Source: Kineosporia succinea
GTDB lineage: Bacteria > Actinomycetota > Actinomycetes > Actinomycetales > Kineosporiaceae
Reading direction: 5' to 3'
DNA length: 64,000 nt
Assembly (NCBI RefSeq): GCF_030811555.1
Contig: NZ_JAUSQZ010000001.1
Location: 3,841,241-3,905,240, forward strand
Translations under genes and position numbers: made by a program
Part shown: positions 9,397 to 16,559 of the stretch, one piece after another
Layout of the letters: every line of letters starts with the position of its first letter
How positions within the stretch are numbered: position 1 is the stretch's first letter
The notes under the pieces: generated by a model
What the model saw: the letters and a program-made list of their open reading frames with translations, nothing else
Database searches by the model: none
What the model was told of the DNA's origin: nothing

Positions 9397-9436
9397 CTCG
9401 GGCGGTGCTCCGCCCCCTCCCGGAGCACCGCCCGAG
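9397..9436. terminator. strong bidirectional hairpin
   Basis: A perfect 16-bp stem (9397-9412 with 9421-9436) with an 8-nt loop lies between the two convergent genes ending at 9334 and 9598, so it can serve both as a terminator. Confidence 0.65.
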
Positions 9437-9549
9437 TCTGTCTCCCGGCAGGCGGTGCCGCCACCGCGTCCACAGGCCGGAGCACCGCCCGAGTCTGTCT
9501 CCCCGGCAGGCGGTGCCGCCACCGCGTCCACAGGCCGGAGCACCGCCCT
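9422..9549. repeat. 57-58-bp tandem repeat in an intergenic region
   Basis: Two near-identical units (9422-9478 and 9479-9536) and the start of a third (9537-9549). Each begins GGAGCACCGCCC, which is also the right arm of the terminator hairpin, so every unit can offer an alternative arm to the same left strand. This fills the 263-base gap between convergent genes; no coding sequence is seen there. Confidence 0.8.
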
Positions 9550-9597
9550 ACCCCGACGGGCCGGCGGAACCTCACCACCACGTCCGCCATTGATGTT

Positions 9598-11634
9598 CTA
9601 GGAGGGCAGGCGGCGACCCACGAGGTTGCGCCAGATCCAGCTCTCGGGCATGCGGGCGCCGGTGATCACGTACTGCGCCGTGCCCTCGCTGAGCAGCGTG
9701 GTGTGCAGTTCGCGCTGGGCCACGCGGGTGCCGGCGACGAGAAGCTCGTCGTCGAGGTGCAGTTCGGTGTCGTCGGACGGGGCGATCGTGGCCTGACCGT
9801 CGCGCAGCAGCATCAGCGGCACCACGGGCAGACGGTCGTCGCGGTCGTCCGGGTCGCGGAACAGGTCGTGGATCGTCAGCGGCACCCGCCCGACCTGACC
9901 GGCGTGCCGGATCCGGCGCTGCCGGGGCGGAACCGCGGTGGGGTCCAGGTAACCGGCGAGCGCGGGGGCCTCCCAGGCGGAGAGCTCGACGTTCCAGACG
10001 TCTTTCATGAACTGGCCGCAGCGGTCCTTGATCCGGTGGATCAGGTCGATCGCCTCGTCCTCACCGCGCTGGGGCATCTCCTCGAGGAAGCGCCACAGCA
10101 GCGGGGTGGACAACCGGGCGTAGGCCTCGCGGGCCACGATGTCGGCCGGCACCAGCAGCATGTCCAGGTGCATCGCGGTGAACAGCGACTGGTTGGTGGG
10201 CAGGTTCTGGCGGCCGGCCACGTACAGGTCGGGGTTGCGGCGGCGGGCGGCGGCGATGAGCGAGAGGTTGGTGGTGTCGTCGTCGGTGCCGGCCACGAAG
10301 CCGACGGCGCTCTGCACGTCGGCCTCGTCCATCACCTCGGGTTCCGACGCGTCGCCCTGGATCAGCCGGGGCAGCTGCTCGATCGGGATCTCCAGCTCGG
10401 CGGCGAGGAAGTCGTCGGAGGGCGGGTCCGGGTCGATGACGATGACGTCGAGGCCCTCGGCGAGCAGGTCACGCACGATCTCCTGCCCGAACCGGCCGTA
10501 GCCGCAGACGATCCACAGCCCGTCGGCCGGGGGAGTGCTGGGCGGGGGCTGCTCGGAACCGGGGCCGGCCTCGAGCCAGGAGTAGAGCCGGAACGATGCG
10601 GGTGCGCGCAGGGCCATGCGCAGGTGGTCGCCGAACCGGTCGAACGGGTTGATGACCGTGGGTGTGCCCCAGGCCAGCATCCGGTCCTGCACCGGCGCCG
10701 AGATGGTGCGCGCGAACACCGGCAGGTCGGGCCGCAGCAGGGCCGCGGTCATGGTGATGGCCAGGTTCACGTCGTCGTCGTCGGTGAGCGCGAGCACGGC
10801 CTCGCAGTGCGGGTTCTTGAGCCCGGCGAGCTTGAGGTTGAACGGGTTCGAGGCGTCGGCGGTCAGGCCCGGCGGGTCGGCGAAGTACTGGTCGACGTCG
10901 AGTGACTCGATCTTGGTGGGCTCGGAGTCGACGGCCACGAAGTTGCGGCCCAGGTGGTCCCAGGCCCGGCCCAGGCGCTGACCGGTGTGACCGTAACCGG
11001 CGATGAGCAGGAACGGCTCGCGCATGCGCTCGACCCGGCGGGTGAAGCGGCGCATGTCCAGGGCGGTGCGGAAACCGCGGTCCTGCAGCAGGGAGAGCAA
11101 CGTACCGAGCGCGTACGCCCAGCCGATCACGGTCAGGTAGATGCTGGCCGTCATCCACATGCGCTGTTCGGTGGTGAACGGGAACGGGATCTCGCCGAAG
11201 CCGATGGTGCTGGCGGTGTAGCTCATCACGTAGAAGGCGTTGAACAGGCCGATCCGGTGCGGCTCGCCCTCGGGGGTCTCGCCGGGGGCCACGGCCAGGC
11301 CGAGCGTGGTGATCGTGAAGATGATGATCAGCACGATCAGCGGGGTGCGCATGCGGCGCAGGAGCAGGAAGACCGGGGCCGACCCGGTGTCGGTGCCCCG
11401 GGAGCTGAGCGGCCCGCCGTCCGGGCCGGGCAGGTCGCCGGCCTGGCGGAACCGGGAGACCGCGGCCCACCGGTGTTCGCCGGTGATCAGCGCGTTGGTG
11501 GTGGCGGGGTCGTGCTTGAGAGGCGGCCCGGCCTTGCGCGCGGGCTCGGCCGGGCGGCTCACCCCGTGTCTGCGGCCCGGGTGCCGGTCGTGCCAGCGCT
11601 CCTGGTCGGAGCGGGGTCTCTCGGGGGGATGCAT
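9598..11634 (-). CDS. potassium channel with two RCK/TrkA-N domains
   Basis: 678 residues. A charged 85-residue N-terminus leads to two membrane helices (about 98-118 and 155-180) around a pore loop with the K+ selectivity sequence TIGFGE at 143-148. Two cytosolic nucleotide-binding RCK domains follow, each with a Rossmann motif: GYGHTGQRLG (near 210) and GYGRFGQEIV (near 380). The C-terminus (LMLLRDGQATIAPSDDTEL) resembles a TrkA-C domain. Such channels conduct K+ and are gated by nucleotides or cations at the RCK ring. The ATG overlaps the upstream stop by one base (TGATG), coupling it with the small membrane protein upstream. Confidence 0.9.
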   Translation of the reverse strand: MHPPERPRSDQERWHDRHPGRRHGVSRPAEPARKAGPPLKHDPATTNALITGEHRWAAVSRFRQAGDLPGPDGGPLSSRGTDTGSAPVFLLLRRMRTPLIVLIIIFTITTLGLAVAPGETPEGEPHRIGLFNAFYVMSYTASTIGFGEIPFPFTTEQRMWMTASIYLTVIGWAYALGTLLSLLQDRGFRTALDMRRFTRRVERMREPFLLIAGYGHTGQRLGRAWDHLGRNFVAVDSEPTKIESLDVDQYFADPPGLTADASNPFNLKLAGLKNPHCEAVLALTDDDDVNLAITMTAALLRPDLPVFARTISAPVQDRMLAWGTPTVINPFDRFGDHLRMALRAPASFRLYSWLEAGPGSEQPPPSTPPADGLWIVCGYGRFGQEIVRDLLAEGLDVIVIDPDPPSDDFLAAELEIPIEQLPRLIQGDASEPEVMDEADVQSAVGFVAGTDDDTTNLSLIAAARRRNPDLYVAGRQNLPTNQSLFTAMHLDMLLVPADIVAREAYARLSTPLLWRFLEEMPQRGEDEAIDLIHRIKDRCGQFMKDVWNVELSAWEAPALAGYLDPTAVPPRQRRIRHAGQVGRVPLTIHDLFRDPDDRDDRLPVVPLMLLRDGQATIAPSDDTELHLDDELLVAGTRVAQRELHTTLLSEGTAQYVITGARMPESWIWRNLVGRRLPS

Positions 11635-12020
11635 CAGCGGCGGTGGAACGACACGGTCTCGATCACCAGCAGCACGACCGAGACCAGGTTGGCCAGCAGC
11701 GCTCCTCCGGACAGCGACACGATGCTCGACATGGCGTGCTCGTCGAGGCCGGACGCGGACACGTGCTCGGAGTAGACCCAGACGATGGTCGCGGCGATCA
11801 GCTGGAGGTCGGCGACCAGGCTGGTGGCCAGGTGCACGGCGCCGATCTGGGTGCGGTCACCGAACTTGAGCACCGTGGTGATCAGGCTGACCACCACCGC
11901 CGCGTACAGCTCGTACTGGCTGTGCTGCTCGGCGGAACCGATGTCGCCGATGAAGAAGCCGAAGTTGAGCGTGGCTGCGAGCAGGACGAAAAAGCCGAAG
12001 ATCACTTTCTCGAGGTTCAT
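11634..12020 (-). CDS. small four-helix membrane protein, DUF6394-like
   Basis: 128 residues from the ATG at 12020, chosen because GGAGGG stands eight bases upstream. The helices include EKVIFGFFVLLAATLNFGF and a conserved-looking TTVLKFGDRTQIGAVHLATS stretch. From memory it resembles the family called DUF6394, which is often beside potassium channel genes; that name would need a search. Coupling to the channel gene suggests an accessory or regulatory subunit, or a partner in ion homeostasis. No enzymatic motif is visible. Confidence 0.75.
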   Translation of the reverse strand: MNLEKVIFGFFVLLAATLNFGFFIGDIGSAEQHSQYELYAAVVVSLITTVLKFGDRTQIGAVHLATSLVADLQLIAATIVWVYSEHVSASGLDEHAMSSIVSLSGGALLANLVSVVLLVIETVSFHRR

Positions 12021-12116
12021 CGACCCTCCGGTCGGTGGCACGGGCTGTCGGGACAGGACGTGCCGTACGTGGTGAGGTGGAGCGTCGTGCGGTCAGGACC
12101 CCAGCATCCTGCACCC

Positions 12117-13337
12117 TTACCGGTCGGCGGCGTGAACCGCCCCGGCCGGCCTGCCGATGGCGACCGAGCCCCCGACGGCCATCACCACGATCATCCCCGC
12201 GATCACGAGCATCGGCACGTTCCAGGTTCCCGTGGCCGAGTGCACCGCCCCGACGATCATCGGCCCGAGGGCGCCCAGGATGTAGCCGACACCCTGAACC
12301 GCGGCCGACATCCGCTTCGCCTCGTCGTGGTTCGCGGCCCGGGACACCACCACGCTGAAGATCACGGTGAAGCCGCCGCCCTGGGCGAAACCACCGAGGC
12401 ACGACCACAGGACCCACAGCGACGGGGCGAACGCCAGGCCCAGCGGCAGGCTGATCCAGCAGCTGCAGACCAGCAGCAGCGCGGTGCGGGCGGGCATGCC
12501 GTGGTGGATCAGGAACGGCACGCCGAACGCCGCGACCAGGGCCAGGGCCTGGAAGAACGCCGAGCTGCCGCCGGCCTGGGCGGCGGTCAGACCGCGCTCG
12601 TCGGCCAGCAGGGTGGGCAGCCAGGCGGTCACGCCGTAGTAGCTGAACGACTGGCCGGCGAAGCAGAGAACCATGCCGATGACGAGCTTGCGGCGCCAGA
12701 CCGAGGGGCCCCGGGCGGCAGCGGGCAAGGCCACCTCGGGCTGCGTGTACGGCGTCGCCATCCGCCACACCAGCGCCGCCACGACCACCAGCACCGCCCA
12801 GAGCGCGAGGGCCGGACGCCAGCCCAGCCAATCGGCGAGCGGCGCCCCCGAGGTGGTGGCGGCCAGGGCCCCGACGTTGATCGACGCCGTGTAGTAGCCG
12901 GTGACCTGCGTGGTGCGGCCGGGGAAGTCGCGGCCGATGATCACCGGCACCACGATGTTCGCGATCGTGATGCCGAACCCCAGCATCAGCGTGCCGAGCA
13001 GCACCACCGGCAGACCGCCGAGCGAGCGCACGACCACGCCGGCGAAGATGAACAGCAGGCTCACGTGGACGGCGTTGTTCAGACCCGCGCGCCGGGTCAC
13101 CATCAGGGCCAGCGGGGTGGCGAGGCCGAAGCAGATCACCGGGATCGTGGTGAGCAGGCCGGCGGTGGCGCTGTCGATGCCGAGGGAGTTCTGGATGTCG
13201 GCGATGGTCGGGGCGACCGCGATGATCGGCCCGCGCATCACCAGCCAGACGAGGACCAGCCCGGACAGGAGCAGCAGCGGCAGGGCGGCGCTTCGGGCAC
13301 GTGAGGAGGCTGCTCGGTCGGGGGCGGTGGTTGTCAC
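12117..13337 (-). CDS. MFS transporter, CynX/NimT family
   Basis: 406 residues, twelve hydrophobic segments. The sequence follows the CynX/NimT type: RGPIIAVAPTIADIQNSLGIDSATAGLLTTIP at the first helices, a GYYTASINVGALAATTSGAPLADWLGWR region and a central loop followed by KLVIGMVLCFAGQSFSYYGVTAWLP. Family members move cyanate, nitroimidazoles or unknown small molecules; the substrate is not evident. A GTG is the likely start, with TAGACT eight bases before it. It is a single gene without a regulator next to it. Confidence 0.85.
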   Translation of the reverse strand: MTTTAPDRAASSRARSAALPLLLLSGLVLVWLVMRGPIIAVAPTIADIQNSLGIDSATAGLLTTIPVICFGLATPLALMVTRRAGLNNAVHVSLLFIFAGVVVRSLGGLPVVLLGTLMLGFGITIANIVVPVIIGRDFPGRTTQVTGYYTASINVGALAATTSGAPLADWLGWRPALALWAVLVVVAALVWRMATPYTQPEVALPAAARGPSVWRRKLVIGMVLCFAGQSFSYYGVTAWLPTLLADERGLTAAQAGGSSAFFQALALVAAFGVPFLIHHGMPARTALLLVCSCWISLPLGLAFAPSLWVLWSCLGGFAQGGGFTVIFSVVVSRAANHDEAKRMSAAVQGVGYILGALGPMIVGAVHSATGTWNVPMLVIAGMIVVMAVGGSVAIGRPAGAVHAADR

Positions 13338-13480
13338 AGGCCACGAGTCTAGGCCAATTCATGGGATGAATTGGCGGGAGCGAGACCCGGGAGGTCCGGG
13401 TCGTAGTCTTCGTGCATGTCACGAGGCTCGAGGTCACGAGGCTCCCGGTCCCGAGACCCCTGGTCCCGAGGCGGGCAGCG

Positions 13481-14338
13481 ATGACCTATCTGCACCCCAG
13501 CTGGCAGCTCTCCGCGGTGTCGGCCGTCGTCCTGGCCGTGGCCTGGGGCCTGCTCACGGTGTTCAACCGCAACCGGGTGACCGAGGTGCTGCGCTCGTTC
13601 GCCCGTGAGTTCGCGGTGGTGATGACGCTGCTGGGGCTGTGGCAGTACGTCGGCCGGTTCGTGCGCACCCACGTCGAAGGCGCTTACTCGCACGCCCTGT
13701 GGGTGCAGGACGTGCAGCGGTGGCTGCACCTGCCCGACGAGCTCGAGCTGCAGCACCTGGTCCTGCCGCACGAGTGGCTGGTGCGGTCGATGAACACCTA
13801 CTACGCCTACGCGCACCTCAACGGCATGGCGCTGTTCCTGGTCTGGGTGTGGTGGCGCCGCCGCGACTCGTTCCGTGCGGTGCGCAACACCACGGTCGGC
13901 ACCACGCTGATCTGCCTTCTGGTGCAGAGCATTCCGGTGGCCCCGCCCCGGCTGCTGCCGAACTCCGGTTACGTCGACACCGCCCTGCTCTACGGGCAGT
14001 CGGTCTACGGCGAGTACGCGACCGGCGTGGCCTCGCAGCTCACCGCCATGCCGTCGGTGCACGTGGCCTGGGCGGCGATCGTGGGCTGGTACGTCACCCG
14101 GCTCGGTCGCGGGCCGTTGCGGGCGATCGGCCCGGTGCACCTGGTGCTCACCGTGCTCGTGGTGGCCGCGACCGCCAACCACTGGTGGCTCGACGGCATC
14201 GTGGCCGTGGCGATCATGCTCGCGGTCATCGAGGGGCAGCGGCTGATCTCGCGGTGGTGGTCCTCGAGGCGGCCGATGGTGGACGTGCCGGTCACCGTGA
14301 GTGGTCCGGCGGCGGTCCCGGAGGCATCGGCTTCCTGA
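13481..14338 (+). CDS. PAP2/Aur1-like membrane phosphatase or phosphotransferase
   Basis: The ATG at 13481 gives 285 residues; a GTG at 13412 would add a repetitive Arg/Pro-rich head and is less likely. Five to six membrane helices are seen. The lipid phosphatase motifs are present in Aur1 form: PSVHVAWA (His of motif 2) and NHWWLDGIVA (His-Asp of motif 3). Members transfer or remove phosphate head groups of lipids at the membrane, for example inositol-phosphoceramide synthase in fungi or inositol lipid synthesis in actinobacteria. The exact substrate is unknown. The C-terminal 30 residues are polar. Confidence 0.85.
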   Translation: MTYLHPSWQLSAVSAVVLAVAWGLLTVFNRNRVTEVLRSFAREFAVVMTLLGLWQYVGRFVRTHVEGAYSHALWVQDVQRWLHLPDELELQHLVLPHEWLVRSMNTYYAYAHLNGMALFLVWVWWRRRDSFRAVRNTTVGTTLICLLVQSIPVAPPRLLPNSGYVDTALLYGQSVYGEYATGVASQLTAMPSVHVAWAAIVGWYVTRLGRGPLRAIGPVHLVLTVLVVAATANHWWLDGIVAVAIMLAVIEGQRLISRWWSSRRPMVDVPVTVSGPAAVPEASAS

Positions 14339-14483
14339 GCCCGGTCGCAGCTGAGCCGTTCGTGCCACCCCTGCCACCCCTGCCACCCCTGCCGCTCGTG
14401 TCGGGCTGGTCGGGCTGGTCGGGCTGGCGGAGCCGGGCCGGGCTGGTGAGGTCGCTCGGGCCGCGACGCCGGCGGGAGGACAC

Positions 14484-14516
14484 ACACCCGCTATACCCGA
14501 AAGGTATAGCGGGTGT
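14484..14516. terminator. bidirectional hairpin terminator
   Basis: A perfect 14-bp stem (14484-14497 with 14503-14516) and a five-base loop CGAAA, between the convergent PAP2 and LysR genes; TCTCTTCTCCC follows on the plus strand. The rest of 14339-14483 contains short direct repeats (CCACCCCTG and GTCGGGCTG units). Confidence 0.75.
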
Positions 14517-14528
14517 CTCTTCTCCCGG

Positions 14529-15392
14529 CTATGGACGCGGTCCCTCGTACAGCTCGCGGATCAGGGTGATCAGGGCCGGCGTGAGTGGGGGAGCCTCGCC
14601 TTTCCACCAGGCCAGCCACACCGGCAGTGGCGGGGCGTCGCGCACCGGTCGGTAGACGATGCCCGGCCGCGGGTACTGCTGAACGGTCGCCTCGGCGGTC
14701 ATCCCGACGGCCTCACCGGCGGCGATGACGTTCAGCCAGGTGTCCATGGAGTGCGAGTCCACGAACTCGGCCGGTCCCTCGTCCTGCGGCCACAGGTGCG
14801 GCGTGGTGGTGCCGGTGCGGGCGTCGACCAGCACGGTGCGGCCGGTGAAGTCGCCGAGCCGCACCGACCGGCGGCGGGCCCAGGCGTCGTCCGCGGCCAT
14901 GGCGACGTAGCGAGCCTCGGTGGCGACCGGCTCGAGGCTGAACCGGGCGTCGTTGAGCGGCCGCCGCACCACGGCCAGGTCCGCCAGCCCCTCGGCCAGC
15001 CCGGCGCTCGGGGTGTTGGAGTGGATCAGCAGGAGCCGGGTCGACGGGTGGCGCCGCGCCCAGGTGCGCTGCAGCGCCGTGGTGTGCCGGCCCAGCGCCG
15101 ACCAGGCGTAGCCCAGTCGCAGTTCCGAGCGGGTCTCGTCGGCGGCCCGGCGCAGGTCCTCGACCTCGGCCAGGATCCGCCGGGCCCGGGCGATCACGGT
15201 GGCCCCGGCGGGGGACGGGTCGACCTGGCGGGTGGTGCGGCGCAGCAGGGTGACGCCCAGCGACGACTCCAGCGCCGCGACCGACCGGGACACGGCGGCC
15301 TGCGAGACGCCCAGCTCGATCGCCGCGTCGGTGAACGTGCCACAGTCGGCCACGGCCACCAGGGCCCGCAGATGACGCAGCTCGACACTCAT
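14529..15392 (-). CDS. LysR-family regulator
   Basis: 287 residues from the ATG at 15392. The N-terminal helix-turn-helix is clear (RHLRALVAVADCGTFTDAA, then VSQAAVSRSVAALE), followed by a substrate-binding domain that begins near residue 90 (ELRLGYAWSALG). It is divergent from the EamA transporter with 69 bases between starts, the classical arrangement in which a LysR protein controls its neighbour and itself. The effector is probably a substrate of that exporter. TACGAT stands six bases upstream of the ATG, so the mRNA is likely leaderless. Confidence 0.9.
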   Translation of the reverse strand: MSVELRHLRALVAVADCGTFTDAAIELGVSQAAVSRSVAALESSLGVTLLRRTTRQVDPSPAGATVIARARRILAEVEDLRRAADETRSELRLGYAWSALGRHTTALQRTWARRHPSTRLLLIHSNTPSAGLAEGLADLAVVRRPLNDARFSLEPVATEARYVAMAADDAWARRRSVRLGDFTGRTVLVDARTGTTTPHLWPQDEGPAEFVDSHSMDTWLNVIAAGEAVGMTAEATVQQYPRPGIVYRPVRDAPPLPVWLAWWKGEAPPLTPALITLIRELYEGPRP

Positions 15393-15398
15393 AACCAC

Positions 15399-15404
15399 AT
15401 CGTA
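15399..15404 (-). promoter_or_regulatory. TACGAT -10 box, leaderless start
   Basis: TACGAT on the minus strand, then six bases, then the LysR ATG. Same geometry as the boxes at 3714, 19037 and 44799. Confidence 0.45.
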
Positions 15405-15461
15405 TGAATGACCGGGGCCGTGCATTTCCCGGACCACCCGGCCGGGCCGCACATTGGGTCC

Positions 15462-16373
15462 ATGACGACGACGGCCGTGGACGCACCGGGCCGGCCGGCC
15501 CCCGCCTTCACCGGCACCGGGGGCAAGCCGGTGTCGATCGCGACCATGCTCTTCAGCGGCACCAGCACCCAGATCGGCGCGGCGGTCGGCGCGCACGCGT
15601 TCAGCGCGATCGGCCCGCCCGGCGTGGTCGCGGTGCGGCAGCTGGTGGCCGCCTGCGTGCTGCTGCCCGTCGCCCGCCCGCCGATGCACCGCTTCACCTG
15701 GCGGCAGTGGTGGCCCACGCTGCTGCTCGGCCTGGTGTTCTCGCTCATGAACCTCGGCCTCTACACCGCGATCGACCGGGTCGGCCTGGGCCTGGCCGTG
15801 ACCCTGGAGTTCCTCGGGCCGCTCGGCGTCGCGCTGGCCCGTTCCCGCACCCGGCTCGACGCGGCCTGCGCCGTCTTCGCCGGGGCGGGCGTGGTGGTGC
15901 TGGTGGCGCCCGGCCCGAGCAGCGACTGGCTCGGCATCGCGGCCGGGCTGCTCGGCGCGGCCTGCTGGGCCGCCTACATCCTGCTCAACGCCGAGGTGGG
16001 CGCCCGTCTCCCCGGACTCCAGGCGACGGCCGCCGCGTCCACCATCGCCACCCTGCTCTGCCTGCCGGTGATGATCATGCTGGCCCTGAACGGAAAGTTC
16101 ACCGCCCCGGCGGTTCTCGCCGCGATCGGCGCGGGCGTCGGCTCGTCGGTGGTGCCCTACGCCTGCGACCTGATGGTGCTGCGGCGCGTACCGGCCCAGT
16201 TCTTCGGGGTTTTCATGAGCGTCAACCCGGTACTGGCCTCGCTGGTGGGCATCGTGCTGCTCGGCGAGCTGCTCAGCGCCCGGGAATGGCTCGGCGTGGT
16301 CATGGTGATCGCGGCCAACGTCGTCACCACGACGGCGCCGGGGCGGCGGGAGAAGTTGCCGAGATCACGCTGA
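15462..16373 (+). CDS. EamA-family exporter (RhtA-like)
   Basis: 303 residues from the ATG at 15462; an upstream ATG at 15408 would add 18 residues of unlikely character. Ten hydrophobic helices in two EamA halves. The motifs SLMNLGLYTAIDRVGLGLAVTLEFLGPLGVAL and SVNPVLASLVGIVLLGE are those of RhtA/YedA-type exporters of amino acids such as threonine and homoserine. Divergent from a LysR gene that probably controls it. Which metabolite is exported is not shown. Confidence 0.85.
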   Translation: MTTTAVDAPGRPAPAFTGTGGKPVSIATMLFSGTSTQIGAAVGAHAFSAIGPPGVVAVRQLVAACVLLPVARPPMHRFTWRQWWPTLLLGLVFSLMNLGLYTAIDRVGLGLAVTLEFLGPLGVALARSRTRLDAACAVFAGAGVVVLVAPGPSSDWLGIAAGLLGAACWAAYILLNAEVGARLPGLQATAAASTIATLLCLPVMIMLALNGKFTAPAVLAAIGAGVGSSVVPYACDLMVLRRVPAQFFGVFMSVNPVLASLVGIVLLGELLSAREWLGVVMVIAANVVTTTAPGRREKLPRSR

Positions 16374-16559
16374 CACCCGGTGGAAGACGAGGTGGTCACC
16401 GGCCCCTCAGGGGTGAAACTTCGGTGGGTCGAACCGCCGGATCACTCAGGATCGCCCCGGTTCCGGCCGATGGATCACTCTGGCAGTTCCAGGTGCGCTC
16501 ACGAGCGGCAGGCCTGGAAAGCGGTGGTGGGCGGGGCACGTGAGCGAAGGGCAATTCAG

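Noticed and set aside
13412-13481. Longer GTG start for the PAP2-like protein
   Set aside because: The extra residues come from short direct repeats (CACGAGGCTC, GGTCCCGAG) and are Arg/Pro-rich; the ATG at 13481 begins right before the first helix.
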